Origin: Periplaneta americana | Lineage: Eukaryota > Arthropoda > Insecta > Blattodea > Blattidae | Direction of reading: 5' to 3' | NCBI RefSeq assembly: GCF_040183065.1 | Contig: NC_091125.1 | Span: 118,592,121 to 118,656,120 of the forward strand | Length of the DNA: 64,000 nt | Shown: positions 12,301 to 20,644 of the stretch, one piece after another | How positions within the stretch are numbered: the first letter of the stretch is position 1 | Layout of the letters: each line of letters opens with the position of its first letter | The notes under the pieces: model-generated | Database searches by the model: none | Seen by the model: the letters and a program-made list of their open reading frames with translations, nothing else | What the model was told of the DNA's origin: nothing | Translations under genes and position numbers: made by a program

Positions 12301-14577
12301 ATATACGCCATATCACATCCAGATAATGCACAAGCTTGAACCTGAGGATTTTACAGTTCTAAACGCAATGTTTTTCGACTTGTTAGATGCAGTCGAGAAT
12401 GAAAACCTGATGAACAATGTGCTGTTCAGTGATGAAGGGCCGTTTATGTTCGCTGAGCGAACAATTACAGGGAATACCTACCTTGACATGCTACAACACT
12501 TCTCGGTACCCCAGCTGGAACAGGATGGAATAACAGACACCGTTGTTTTCCAGCAAGATGGCGCACCACCCCATTTTGCCTTAATTGTAAGAGAATACCT
12601 CAATGAACACTTTCCCAACAGGTGGACAGGTCGTGGCTCACCGAGAATTTGGTCGTCCCACTCTCCAGACCTGATGTCCTTAGACTTTTTCGCCTGGGAG
12701 TTCATTAAGTCTAAGGTGTCTGGATTACGGGTCGACACCCTATAGGAATTACGACAGCGAATAACTGCAGCAGCAGACGGGATCACGCCCGCTATGCCGA
12801 ACAAAATGTTCCGGTCTACGGAAGAAACATGGAGGCGCTCCCTAGACTTAGAGGACAACCACATTGAAATGCACTAAATGTAGTTTTTGGTATAGTATGT
12901 TTCAGAAGTATAGGACTTTTGCAATTGCATGCCATTTTCCATAAACTGTCAAGAGACTTTTGAATCACCCTGTATTTGGTTACATAAATATTACGTTACG
13001 TGTGGAGTAGTGGTATAACAAAATAGAGGAAAAGTTTGGAAAAGACGAGACGCGGTCAAGTTTTTTTTTCTATTTTCGAGATTTATGCATTTAACAAACA
13101 AATAGCATATAGGATACTATTTTTGAACGATGATCGTAGTTTAAATTTAAATAAATAACCATTTATCGTGTTGTAGAATCAACTTATATGGCATGACAAC
13201 AACAACAACGATAAGTATGAAATAACACACCATCGTTGGAAATTTTTAATTAAAAATATCACTAAAAATTCGAATATCTTTATCATGAATATGCAATACT
13301 TACCTTTCTACACTGCAGAGAAAATAGTAGGTATGTAGGCTAATGTATGAAAAATTGCAGCTTTACAAAAATAAACTATTTAATACAATTCAATAATAGT
13401 TATTACTATATTTGAAGTAGACTATATTATATATTCACAAAGTCCTTTCTAGTAATACAGTAGGAGGTGAAGAAATTCGTGCTGAGATAAGTACTGTACG
13501 AATGGAGGGGGATGTTTTTTATACAACTGCAGGAAAATGTACTCGTATGAAAAGTAGAGAGACCCAATTGGAATAGCATTGGGATAATACCACAGTCACG
13601 AAGATTGGGTTGTGAGGGTGCTAGGAACAATTGACTATGCTGGTACTATTTCGCATTGTTTGTAATGAGGCGATATTAGCGATCCTAGTGGTTAGCAACT
13701 ATCTATGGATGCATATTTACTATGTATTGAGCTTCGTGACTGTATATACTAGGTTGTGCTAATACTTAAAATATAATGAAGCGGAAGACAGAAAAGAAAA
13801 GAGAGACGAAGGAAAGATTTCTACTTACTGAACACTGGATCTATGAAGTATGGCACTATTCTATTAGGCCAACGATAGTTTGTGTTGATGAGGCCGTTTC
13901 TAAGTCCAAGCTTCTGTTCTTCAGTTAGTATGATATCTCCTTCAAAATGGCCGCTCAGCTCCCATGCATTTTGTTTTTCTCTGACATCTGGAATAATGGA
14001 ACAGTTAATTTTTATTTTGAGATTTAGTGACCGTAATCAATAAAATTAAATTTGTTTTTATTTTTAAGTATACATAGGTATATTATATGACCTTAATTGG
14101 AGTGGAGGCAAAGTTCAAATACGGTACATCTTTGAATCAAAATATCACTACGTTTCAATTATTTATTAATATGTTTTTATTTCTCCTTTTCGTCAAGCAT
14201 CTCAGAAATGTCCTATATTACGTGTATTGTACAGAATTTAAGTAACTTCACTTTTGTGATTTTATTTATGGAGGTAATGATGCTTTGAAAGCTTCGAAAA
14301 TTTTTCTTGCAATTGACGTTCAACAAGATGACTTAAAAAATGTACAAACTATTTTTTTCTTGTAGCTCCGGCGCGTGAATAACCCACAAACAATTATTTC
14401 TTAACTGCTGTTTACTTATAATCATACTATCCTCTCATTTTAAGCGACATCAAATAATTTTATTGTAGAAGTATTTTTCCAGAATTAATAAAATTACTGT
14501 ATGAGCGTCACCTCACCTACGGCTCTTCCCCTACAACTTGTTACAGCTATCGCCAATATCAGCACAAAAATATACAT
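3539..14577 (-). CDS. Astacin-family zinc metalloprotease (M12A), six exons, complete
   Basis: Secreted zinc endopeptidase of the astacin family. Exons join in the order 14577-14517, 13978-13829, 9648-9494, 8477-8333, 5889-5756 and 3619-3539, giving 726 nt and 241 residues. Each junction is GT-AG with matching phase. It begins with a hydrophobic signal peptide (MYIFVLILAIAVTSC). A short propeptide follows with FEGDIIL, the FxGD aspartate-switch motif that ligates zinc in the zymogen. The catalytic domain starts near NYRWPNRIVPYFID. It carries the zinc site HELLHTMGFYH, the Met-turn SIMHYSAYAF and four cysteines at the positions of the two conserved astacin disulfides, the last ending the protein (MYDC). 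There is no EGF, CUB or ShK domain, so this is the minimal form, as in insect digestive, hatching or seminal astacins. Its tissue role cannot be told from sequence. Introns carry SINEs, MITEs and DNA transposons. Confidence 0.93.
4045..4390 (-). pseudogene. Transposon-derived zinc-finger/CGGBP1-like fragment
   Basis: In astacin intron 5. Minus-strand reading gives VLCYFICAKHK and NTKKHRKRV (remnant of a C2H2/BED-like finger), then SRQSEFLLDVCEVMVGSNIP and FHKLDNSFFQQFIEKYI. The pattern SNIP.HKL.N..F..F.EKY is common in hAT-related transposon proteins that resemble CGGBP1. One frameshift lies near 4225, and the reading ends at TAA shortly after the expected ESTLRK-like position. It is probably a dead copy. 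Confidence 0.55.
4405..4630 (-). repeat. tRNA-derived SINE
   Basis: Minus strand: CCTGGGTAGCTCAGTCGGTA (A box) and GGGATCGATACCCGG (B box region) form a tRNA-like head of about 75 bases near 4430-4500. Its unique flank (4510-4630) recurs in inverted orientation at 4765-4862. Confidence 0.75.
4695..4870. repeat. Rearranged second SINE copy
   Basis: 4700-4760 repeats the B-box half of the neighbouring SINE in the same orientation (AATTGTTCCGGGGTCGGGTA). From 4765 to 4862 the neighbour's flank returns inverted (AACAGAAAACCACAATTGAA). The copy is therefore a junction of direct and inverted pieces, with the tRNA A-box part deleted. Confidence 0.65.
4871..5755. other. Astacin intron 5, remaining part
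   Basis: Apart from the SINE pieces and the zinc-finger fragment I see no further element or exon here. Small ORFs lack recognizable motifs. Confidence 0.45.
5756..5889 (-). CDS. Astacin gene exon 5: Met-turn
   Basis: 134 nt, from a TTTTTTGCAG acceptor to a GTAAGT donor. It encodes YDYGSIMHYSAYAFSKNG, with the Met-turn and the Tyr that is the fifth zinc ligand in astacins. Confidence 0.93.
5960..6320. repeat. Minisatellite, left block (about 60-bp unit)
   Basis: Degenerate tandem units built on GAAAAGGCACAATAGGCAGG followed by CAAAAAAGGCAATTAAAACA and TGAAAAAACATTGTAAATCTA. About five to six copies, ending in a long A run. The same array continues at 7405. Confidence 0.9.
6321..7404. mobile_element. 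TA-flanked DNA transposon of unknown subfamily, non-autonomous
   Basis: Perfect 24-bp terminal inverted repeats begin CAGGGACATCATTTTATTTT, and weaker similarity continues inward. Removing the element and one TA rejoins the 60-bp minisatellite unit (AAATC-TA-GAAAAGG), so TA is the target duplication. That points to the Tc1/mariner/pogo superfamily. No transposase motif is readable in the 1084-bp body. Confidence 0.8.
7405..7684. repeat. Minisatellite, right block
   Basis: Four to five further units of the array seen at 5960-6320, interrupted by the TA-flanked element. Confidence 0.9.
7685..7712 (+). mobile_element. Single mariner-type terminus
   Basis: TACAGGGTGATTATAAAGTA has the terminal form of the CAGGGTG mariner-like elements found elsewhere in the window. 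No partner end or transposase is visible in the next kilobase, so it is a fragment. Confidence 0.4.
7713..8332. other. Astacin intron 4 remainder
   Basis: No exon, ORF with motifs or terminal repeat is recognized here. Confidence 0.4.
8333..8477 (-). CDS. Astacin gene exon 4: zinc-binding site
   Basis: 145 nt. It encodes LTLGAGCFQVGTIEHELLHT and the rest of the HExxHxxGFxH motif, then RDNYVEIIWDNIEAG. The three His residues and catalytic Glu are intact. Confidence 0.95.
8732..8804 (+). tRNA. tRNA-Cys-like pseudogene or SINE head
   Basis: The D arm, an anticodon loop reading CTGCAGA (anticodon GCA) and a T arm CCGGGTCGAACCCGG resemble insect tRNA-Cys. The acceptor stem has mismatches and the T loop lacks one T (GGTCGAA), so it is probably a degenerate copy. 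A T run follows at 8806. Confidence 0.5.
8805..9493. other. Astacin intron 3
   Basis: AT-rich intron sequence. No element boundary, RNA gene or coding motif is recognized. Confidence 0.4.
9494..9648 (-). CDS. Astacin gene exon 3
   Basis: 155 nt, from a TGCAG acceptor to a GTGAGT donor. It encodes the helix AQILKAVDQYHAQTCIRL, with the first conserved Cys, and the segment YVHIRGGSGCSSSVGR, with the second. Confidence 0.92.
9801..10416 (+). mobile_element. Short DNA transposon with transposase HTH fragment
   Basis: The ends form an imperfect inverted repeat of about 40 bases around TTTCGGAAGGCGGTCGTCTG (left) and ATTCGGAAGGCGGTAGTCTG (right, reverse-complemented). Between them 10006-10230 encodes KRQVLHRQARKIVFKVYNYF and TAEACGLGLRNVQRILLV. 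This is an N-terminal HTH seen in IS630/Tc1-type transposases (R.IVF.VY.YF ... TAEA.G.S.RTV.RI). No catalytic domain is present. It lies in astacin intron 2. Confidence 0.65.
10529..10705. mobile_element. MITE, probably Harbinger type, truncated
   Basis: It begins after TTA with AGGCTGGCTCACAATAAATC. Internal imperfect inverted similarity links GGGAACGGAAACGACAAAGA with TCGTTCTCGTTTCCG near the right. The expected right terminus (TTTATTGTGAGCCAGCCT) is missing, so the copy is cut at about 10705. Confidence 0.5.
10706..11910. other. Astacin intron 2, unannotated part
   Basis: ORFs of 129 and 92 codons overlap on opposite strands near 10726-11115. Neither has recognizable motifs. No other element is visible. 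Confidence 0.4.
11911..12974 (+). mobile_element. Mariner-like transposon, D41D type, internally deleted
   Basis: A perfect 28-bp inverted repeat including the TA borders bounds 1064 bp (left TACAGGGTGATTCAAAAGTC). The body encodes a plus-strand transposase in pieces. It has an HTH region (TASTRRLRRELDVSQSTVRR), a first catalytic Asp in VLFSDEGPF, a second in VVFQQDGAPPHF and a third in SPDLMSLDFFAW. 41 residues lie between Asp 2 and Asp 3, the spacing of the insect DD41D (rosa-like) clade. The internal part between HTH and Asp 1 is shortened and frames are broken, so it is inactive. It lies within astacin intron 2. Confidence 0.85.
12197..12745 (+). pseudogene. D41D mariner transposase, remaining ORF
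   Basis: A 182-codon open frame covers the HTH remnant and most of the DDE_3 domain. DEGPF, QQDGAPPH and SPDL...DFF are all readable. The frame stops in the C-terminal region (a TAG at 12743-12745), after which sequence such as WRRSLDLEDNHIEMH continues in another frame to 12878. Confidence 0.8.
12975..13590. other. Astacin intron 2 sequence beside exon 2
   Basis: AT-rich sequence with no recognized gene or complete element. Confidence 0.4.
13591..13759 (-). mobile_element. MITE of the CACAGTC family (P-like), copy 1
   Basis: About 169 bp, in reverse orientation to the copy at 45476-45660 and clearly homologous to it (shared CTAACCACTAGGATCGCTAA and TGTTCCTAGCACCCTCACAA). It is flanked by TAATAC repeats at 13585-13590 and 13760-13765. 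There is no coding capacity. It sits about 70 bp downstream of astacin exon 2 in transcript direction, inside intron 2. Confidence 0.75.
13829..13978 (-). CDS. Astacin gene exon 2: propeptide and mature N-terminus
   Basis: 150 nt, from an AG acceptor to a GTAAGT donor. It encodes the ELSGHFEGDIIL propeptide motif and the start of the protease domain (YRWPNRIVPYFIDPVF). Confidence 0.9.
14517..14577 (-). CDS. Astacin gene exon 1: signal peptide
   Basis: ATG at 14577-14575 opens a 20-codon signal peptide exon ending in phase 1 at a GTGAGG donor. It is the only Met followed by a signal-like core upstream of exon 2. Confidence 0.85.
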
Positions 14578-14607
14578 TTTGCTGTCTGTTAAACAGGCTT
14601 CTGTATG

Positions 14608-14649
14608 GTCTGACTGTCGAAAATTTATTAGATGTCCACTATTTAAAAG
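14608..14649 (-). promoter_or_regulatory. Likely core promoter of the astacin gene
   Basis: On the minus strand a TATA-like CTTTTAAAT (14649-14641) sits about 30 bases before an arthropod-type initiator TCAGACC (14614-14608). That predicts a 5' UTR of about 35 nt before the ATG at 14577. The spacing is right for a TATA-dependent promoter; there is no transcript evidence. Confidence 0.45.
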
Positions 14650-14806
14650 CCACGATATATAATGGATAAGATTATCGACTTAAAATGTTACACAATGCAA
14701 TGTAATGATGATTGTCATATCTCTGTATTAAAATCTAGAGTATTTGTAGAAACTTATTATTTTTTTCCGTTACGCAACTTATTTGGCAATGCTCTGATCC
14801 CGTAAT

Positions 14807-15752
14807 CAGTAGCGGCCGGTGATCGAAATCCTCGGTGAGGCCAGATGTAACTAGTTTAATTGCCTCCGATAGGAAATGTTTGTTCATGATATTAATTATT
14901 ATTGTTATATTATTAATATCATTATCACTGTATTATTATTATTATTATAATTATTATTCTATTCTTATTATTATCAATGAAAAATAATAATTTCACTCAC
15001 CAAATAAGCTGTTATGCTCTGAGTTTCAGTGATTGTTTCAGTGTGATGAAGCAACCCATATGTGTTGGAATTCCCCTTTCTTTCTTTTCTTTTTATTTTT
15101 TTTCTTTGACAGCAACAAACAAGGCCAAGAGAAGTTTATTTTGCATCACATTACCACATAACCATTTATGTTGCCCATACCAGGATGCAATAGAAACTCG
15201 CGTTTTAAGATTATGTGCGAGAAAAATGATCAGGTATCTCGGTAGTCTCTCTCTTTATTTAAAACTTCCTTTCTTTCAGTATTATTTCTTCTCAAAAAAG
15301 GACACTCTAACAATGAATTAACTGCACCAGCATTACTTCTCTCATTTGTTTCTGTTTATATTTTCCCGAAATACATAACAACATTGGCCCACATTCACTA
15401 CTGTACTACACCCTCGCCTATATGTCATAAACTGAGACATAAGGGGAGAGAATCGAGTGGGTCTCTGCCTGCCAAAGAGCTGGAATTTTGTTATTTATGG
15501 CCTAGTTAGGAAGACAAGTCACCACTGCTATTCCCACCCCACTCTACCCTTGAGGCCGGCCCATGGATGGGACGAGTGAAATCTGACCAGGCCAGACCAA
15601 GAGGAGTAGAAATTCTACTCCTCTTGGGCCAGACTAATTGTGCCTCAGCTACAACGTTTTAAGCGCAAACTCAAAGCCCGCAAAATTTGATTTCAGTTAA
15701 GCCAAGTGACTGAGGCCCGGCCTCACTTGCCTCAGTCAATCAGCCGCCACTG
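14807..15752. mobile_element. Non-autonomous hAT element
   Basis: The ends are CAGTAGCGGCCGGTGAT and, reverse-complemented, CAGTGGCGGCTGATTGA, a hAT-type terminus. It is flanked by a perfect 8-bp target duplication CCCGTAAT (14799-14806 and 15753-15760). The 946-bp body holds a 114-codon ORF with no recognizable domain and shows no transposase motif. It inserted upstream of the astacin promoter, about 160 bp from the predicted TATA element. Confidence 0.88.
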
Positions 15753-15760
15753 CCCGTAAT

Positions 15761-16934
15761 ACGGTAAAACAGAACATTATCTTCATCTTATTCGATATTG
15801 TTTGCTCAGCTAAATAGCCCGTATCGGCAGTCAAAATAATGGATAACATGTCAACTCAATGGCGCGTTAATTCCACTCATGATATTATCTGATATGGTTT
15901 ACATCGCCGTCCTTCAAGAAGTGTCCGTCAAAAATATTTGATGTTGTTATTTAGTCAACTGTCCGAAGACAATTGTTACTAACAATGCATCACTTATGAG
16001 TAGGGCTGAAAAAAAGTATTGGTTATAGGCTACGCTGCATCGTACGTAAAGCTCTGTGTTTATAAAATGTTTGTATCCACGCTCGACTGGTTACTGTAGC
16101 GGCTGCTTGTACAGTCCGCTCCGTATGAATGAACTCATAATAGAATATTTACATTTACAACATTACTTGTTTTTCAAATTAATTAACTCGGAACACATTA
16201 CATTTACAAAAAATATCATTCAAACACATTTTCCCCATGTTCTGAATTCAGACCTCCTATTATCTGTTCTTTGTTGGATTTTTGTTTCGGCATTCTGATA
16301 CAACCTCACGTCACTTAAGTAGGTCTGCTGTTGAGGAGTTTCGAATGTTCACTCTCTCTGCTCCTTACAGACAGTAGATACACCCGACAACGGGATACAT
16401 TTTGTAAACAATGTATACAGAAATTATTTACTACTCTGATACCAATACTTTTCTTCAGGCCTACTTAAGAGGCAACTAAGCCAGGAGATAATGAGGTAGG
16501 GTGGCTAGTTCCTTTCCCCCTCCATTGCATACATCGCCGACTAGCTACATATGATACTAATCAGACTTCAGTTGTATATAACATATTTGCAAATTTTTCA
16601 GGAGAGCGCTTACAGACTTGCAGAACTGACGATTTCTTCCCGTGTAAGTCTTTCTTTAATAACTTATGCTTACAATGTGGAACCAAGAGCTTTTTCTCTG
16701 TATGGTTAGGGGATCGTAAAGATCTCAACTTTAATTGCCAGATTCAAAATTAAAATACGGTATAACAATATTACTAAATTTAGACTAAACGTGTTTTTCC
16801 TCTGGACACTTCAGTTCTTCCTCTGATATCAAGTGAGGTGTACTGCCTGATAATAGATGTACTGTACGCAGGGTGCGAATTAAGATTTCAAGTGAGGGGG
16901 GATAGAATCCTAGATAGAGAATACCATATATAAA
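15761..16934. other. Intergenic, nothing recognized
   Basis: No gene or RNA is visible. At 16869 CAGGGTGCGAATTAAGATTT resembles a hAT terminus but lacks a partner. Confidence 0.4.

Positions 16935-17011
<77 letters not shown>
16935..17011. repeat. (ATT)n microsatellite
   Basis: About 25 ATT units, uninterrupted. Confidence 0.95.
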
Positions 17012-18024
17012 CATGCTCATTCGATACGGCTCAACGCTTGGTCTGAGTTGCTTGTCTTGTATCTTGATCATAATAATAATTATATCCATGAGCAGGCTTA
17101 AGATAAGACGTGTAATTCCTAAGTTATTGATTGTTGTCGGATTGTCAGTGATGATAATACATCAATATTATCTTTTTGATTACTTTATATTGTATTTTAT
17201 AAAGTATACTCGTATTATAACAATTATATTCTGTGAGGGAGGATAGAAGTCATTCCTGGCACTATAAATTTATGAGAGACGTATAACTTTCCAACAGGGG
17301 GGAAATTCCTGCTACTCCCCTTAAATACCTACTACGTCTTTTTACTCACCAAACGTAAGAATATCTATCGCACACGAAAACCGAATGACTGTCCTGAAAC
17401 CCCAGTAGTTCCATGATTTCGAAATGTCTATTGTTCAGACTCCAGGACGCCTGATTGTAAACTTTTTTTTTTTTGTAGCCAGAATACTAAATATTTGCAT
17501 GCTCAATAAAATTTATATTCAAACCTTACATTCGAAGAAAAAGCCAAAAGCAATTCTCTGTGATTACCTGGCAGCAACTCAACAACGTCAATGACGTCAT
17601 GTGTACTGTAGGTGTCGCCGAGCAACAAACGAAGAAAATATTTTACTGAAATCTAGACCGAAATAGTCAAATTTATTTTGGCTAAACTGTATGTAGAGTA
17701 TGAGAATGAACCATCATCCTCTCTATGAAAGTGGTCTAGTGTCTTTCATTCGTTACTTCAGGAATAAATATACGAAATTTGGGAGTATAGGTAGGCCAAC
17801 GTCAAGGGAATCGAACTACTGTGAGACTTTTTAAATCATTGATGTCTGTGTTTCCTCGTCGGTCCGTCGAAAGGATTTAAATATTCAGTTTCGGAGCCAC
17901 TATTCACTCTAGTGTAAAAAGATGGATGGATGCACCGATACGCGCTGCCTCTTGTTTCACTGCTCTGCAATTTCCGATAGACGTCACCGCCAACGCAGTC
18001 ACCGTCACCACTGTCATCACTGAA
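17012..18024. other. Intergenic, nothing recognized
   Basis: No element ends, RNA genes or coding motifs are recognized in this kilobase. Confidence 0.4.
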
Positions 18025-18395
18025 GGAAGATATACTGTAGGTACTGTGTACAGAATGTTTCATTACTTATTTGCAGTGCTGCCAGAAAAAATCTCGAAGC
18101 ATTGCTGTCAGAATTGATCTCGAAGCAGACAGACGCTACCACCACCACCGCCGCCACCACCAAAGGAAGATACTGTATATTGTGTACAGAACGTCTCCTA
18201 AATACCAAATTTCCTATTTGCAGTGCTGCCAGAAAAGATCTCGAAGCAGACGCCACCACCACCACCACCACCACCACCACCACCACCACCACAGCAAGAT
18301 ATAGGCCTACTGTATACAGAACGTCTCGGAAAATCCAGATTCCCTATTTACAGACTGCCAGAAACGATCTCGAAGCAGACGCCACCGCAACCATT
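18025..18395. repeat. Minisatellite with (CAC)n tract
   Basis: Three degenerate units of about 110-130 bp. Each contains TACAGAACGTCTC, TGCCAGAAAAGATCTCGAAG and a CAGACGCCACCACC-type block. In the middle unit the CCA/CAC tract has expanded at 18247-18293. The Thr-rich and His-rich reading frames come from this tract. Confidence 0.85.
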
Positions 18396-18434
18396 GCCGT
18401 AGTTGAAGCAAAAGAGAAATTGAAGGCAAGGAGC

Positions 18435-18812
18435 GGAAGGTGTCGCTGACGTGGAAGCAGAAAACTCATTATCTATAAAAAAAGGCTGTAGAGGGAAGAC
18501 TGTGTTGCAGAAGGAGACTTCAATTTCGTGGAAGGTGTCGCTGACGTGGAAGCAGAAAACTCATTATCTATAAAAAAGGCTGTAGAGGGAAGACTGTGTT
18601 GCAGAAGGAGACTTCAATTTCGTGGAAGGTGTCGCTGACGTGGAAGCAGAAAACTCATTACCTATAAAAAGGCTGTAGATGGAAGACTGTGTAGCAGAAG
18701 GAGACTTCAATTTCGTGGAAGGTGTCGCTGACGTGGAAGCAGAAAACTCATTATCTAAAAAAGACTGTAGAGGGAAGACGGTGTAGCAGAAGAAGACTTT
18801 AATTACGTGCCG
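18435..18812. repeat. Tandem repeat, 93-95 bp unit, four copies
   Basis: Copies begin GGAAGGTGTCGCTGACGTGG at about 18435, 18530, 18624 and 18717. Units 1-3 are nearly identical and differ mainly in the length of an A run. The fourth decays at its end. High identity suggests recent amplification. Confidence 0.95.
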
Positions 18813-19227
18813 AACTGTACAAGTCTTTTTGGTCTGAATAAATAATTCTAGTGTTTCAAACTATCTTTATTTATGTCCTACCTTAGCTATAATGTAAGAT
18901 ATTTTAGAAGAAATTAACTAGGCTAGTTACAAACTCATTATGGAATTCGCTTATGGTGCCTCCGCTGCCAGAGACCTGCCCTGTAACGATGTATCGCTGT
19001 TGAACAGAAGATTGATTCGTTAGTGAAAGTTCAGATTTTTTCTAATTGAAAATATTGAAGATATTTTTAAACAGTTACTAAAATTACAATTATTACAGTC
19101 AGAAATACCACAAAAATAAATATTAAATATAATAGAAACAAAGATACATTAAAGAAAAACTATTATACATACAATAAAACAAGAATAAACATGTAAATTA
19201 TTTAAGTAAAACAGATAGCTAGGCCTA
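18813..19227. other. Intergenic, nothing recognized
   Basis: AT-rich sequence without a visible gene or repeat structure. Confidence 0.4.
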
Positions 19228-19973
19228 TACAGGGTGTATCTAAATTGCTGTCAAATATTTCGGGGATGTGTTCATAATACAAAAACATTACAAAAGGTTC
19301 GTATGAACATTGGTCTCAAAATAATTTATTTCAGAGTTACAAGACAAAATTTAATGTTACAAAAATTGCTCGAAGTGGCTTCCTCCTGATTCGATGTATC
19401 CCCTAAACCTGCGTTACATGCTCTGGCGTACTCTGTTGAAAATTCATGGTGTGTTTCGTATTTCGTGAAATCCATTTGGATACGCTCTCAGAATATCAAC
19501 ATTAAGTACGGGAGTCGCATGAACCAGGGACTTTAAATGTCTCCAGACTAAGAAATCCATTGAATTCAAATCAGGCGATCGAGCAGGCCATGCAATGGAT
19601 CCCCTTCGACCAATACAACTTTGGGGAAATCGATCATTAAAAAAATTACGAACTATCAGACTGAAATGAGCTGGAGCAGCATCATGTTAAAACACATTCG
19701 TTGGATGACGTCCAGAAGCACATCTTCAATTAAATGATGCAAATCATTTCGTTCTGTTCACTCACAGAATACATTTTCTTCAGATTTCTTTGCTCTACAA
19801 AATACAAACAAACAAAAAACCATCAAACAATCAGCGGTCAATGAAGGGACAAATCCTTTAATAACTCCCTAACGAATGGTTTTCAGACCCATGTTCTTAT
19901 TAACTTTTTTAATTGTTTTGATGTTAGGAACACGTCCCCGAAATATTTGACACCAATTTAGATACATTCTGTA
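19228..19973 (-). mobile_element. Mariner-like D41D transposon, deleted copy
   Basis: The ends form an inverted repeat of about 46 bp with four mismatches (left TACAGGGTGTATCTAAATTG). The minus strand between about 19690 and 19350 reads HDAAPAHFSLIVRNFFNDRF, IAWPARSPDLNSMDFLVWRH and FRGYIESGGSHFEQFL. This is the second half of a DDE_3 transposase with 41 residues between Asp 2 and Asp 3. A stop replaces the Gln before HD, and the N-terminal half is missing. Confidence 0.8.
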
Positions 19974-20644
19974 TAAATTAAAGAATTTACTCCCGTATGA
20001 GCAAACGATCGTAAAAGGATTTGGATGTAAGGTTTCATTCATAATGCAAACTTCAATTATTTAGGCCTATTTGGTTTTCAAACACTTCTCCCTTTTTGGT
20101 TTGTAGTGACTCATGAGATACACGCAATCATAATAATGCAAATTAGAAGAGATCAGTAGGCCAGGGATGTCAAAGCGCCTGTATTAATGTTCGTAACACA
20201 AGCAATTCAAATGCAACATCGTTCTTAAGTAAATGTGCGGTTTCTTGAGAACACGCAGGCTTTATGGCATTACAAGAAGCTTGTGGGAGAGAATCCTACC
20301 ATACCGGACTATTGCAAGATGGGTGGAAGCATTTCAAGGTAGGGAGCACTGTGAACACAGACAACGCGCTCTGGTAGCCCCATCGTTGCAACAGACGATT
20401 TTCATATTAGGGCTGTAGGAGTGTAAGGGCTTTATTGGAAAAAGACAGACGCTGAACGTGTGGAGATTTCCATAGAACTTGGTATTGCAGCATCGTCTGT
20501 CCACAAAATTCTAGTAAAGAAGCTGAAAATGAGGAAAGTTTGTGCATGCTGGGTTCCGCACAGTCTAACTGAAATTGGAAAGTGGCAGCGGATGGAGATA
20601 ATAAGACTGCATCTGGAGCGATATGGACAAGAAGGTTAAGGGCC

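Noticed and set aside
14977-15321. 114-codon ORF in the hAT element
   Set aside because: No hAT transposase motif (BED finger, DDE region or dimerization block) is visible and the composition is low-complexity T/C-rich.
18071-18449. Thr-rich and His-rich ORFs
   Set aside because: They result from the CAC triplet expansion; there is no start context, domain or splice support.
18435-18812. Regular repeats considered as a CRISPR-like array
   Set aside because: The units are contiguous near-identical 94-bp copies without unique spacers, in a eukaryotic context.
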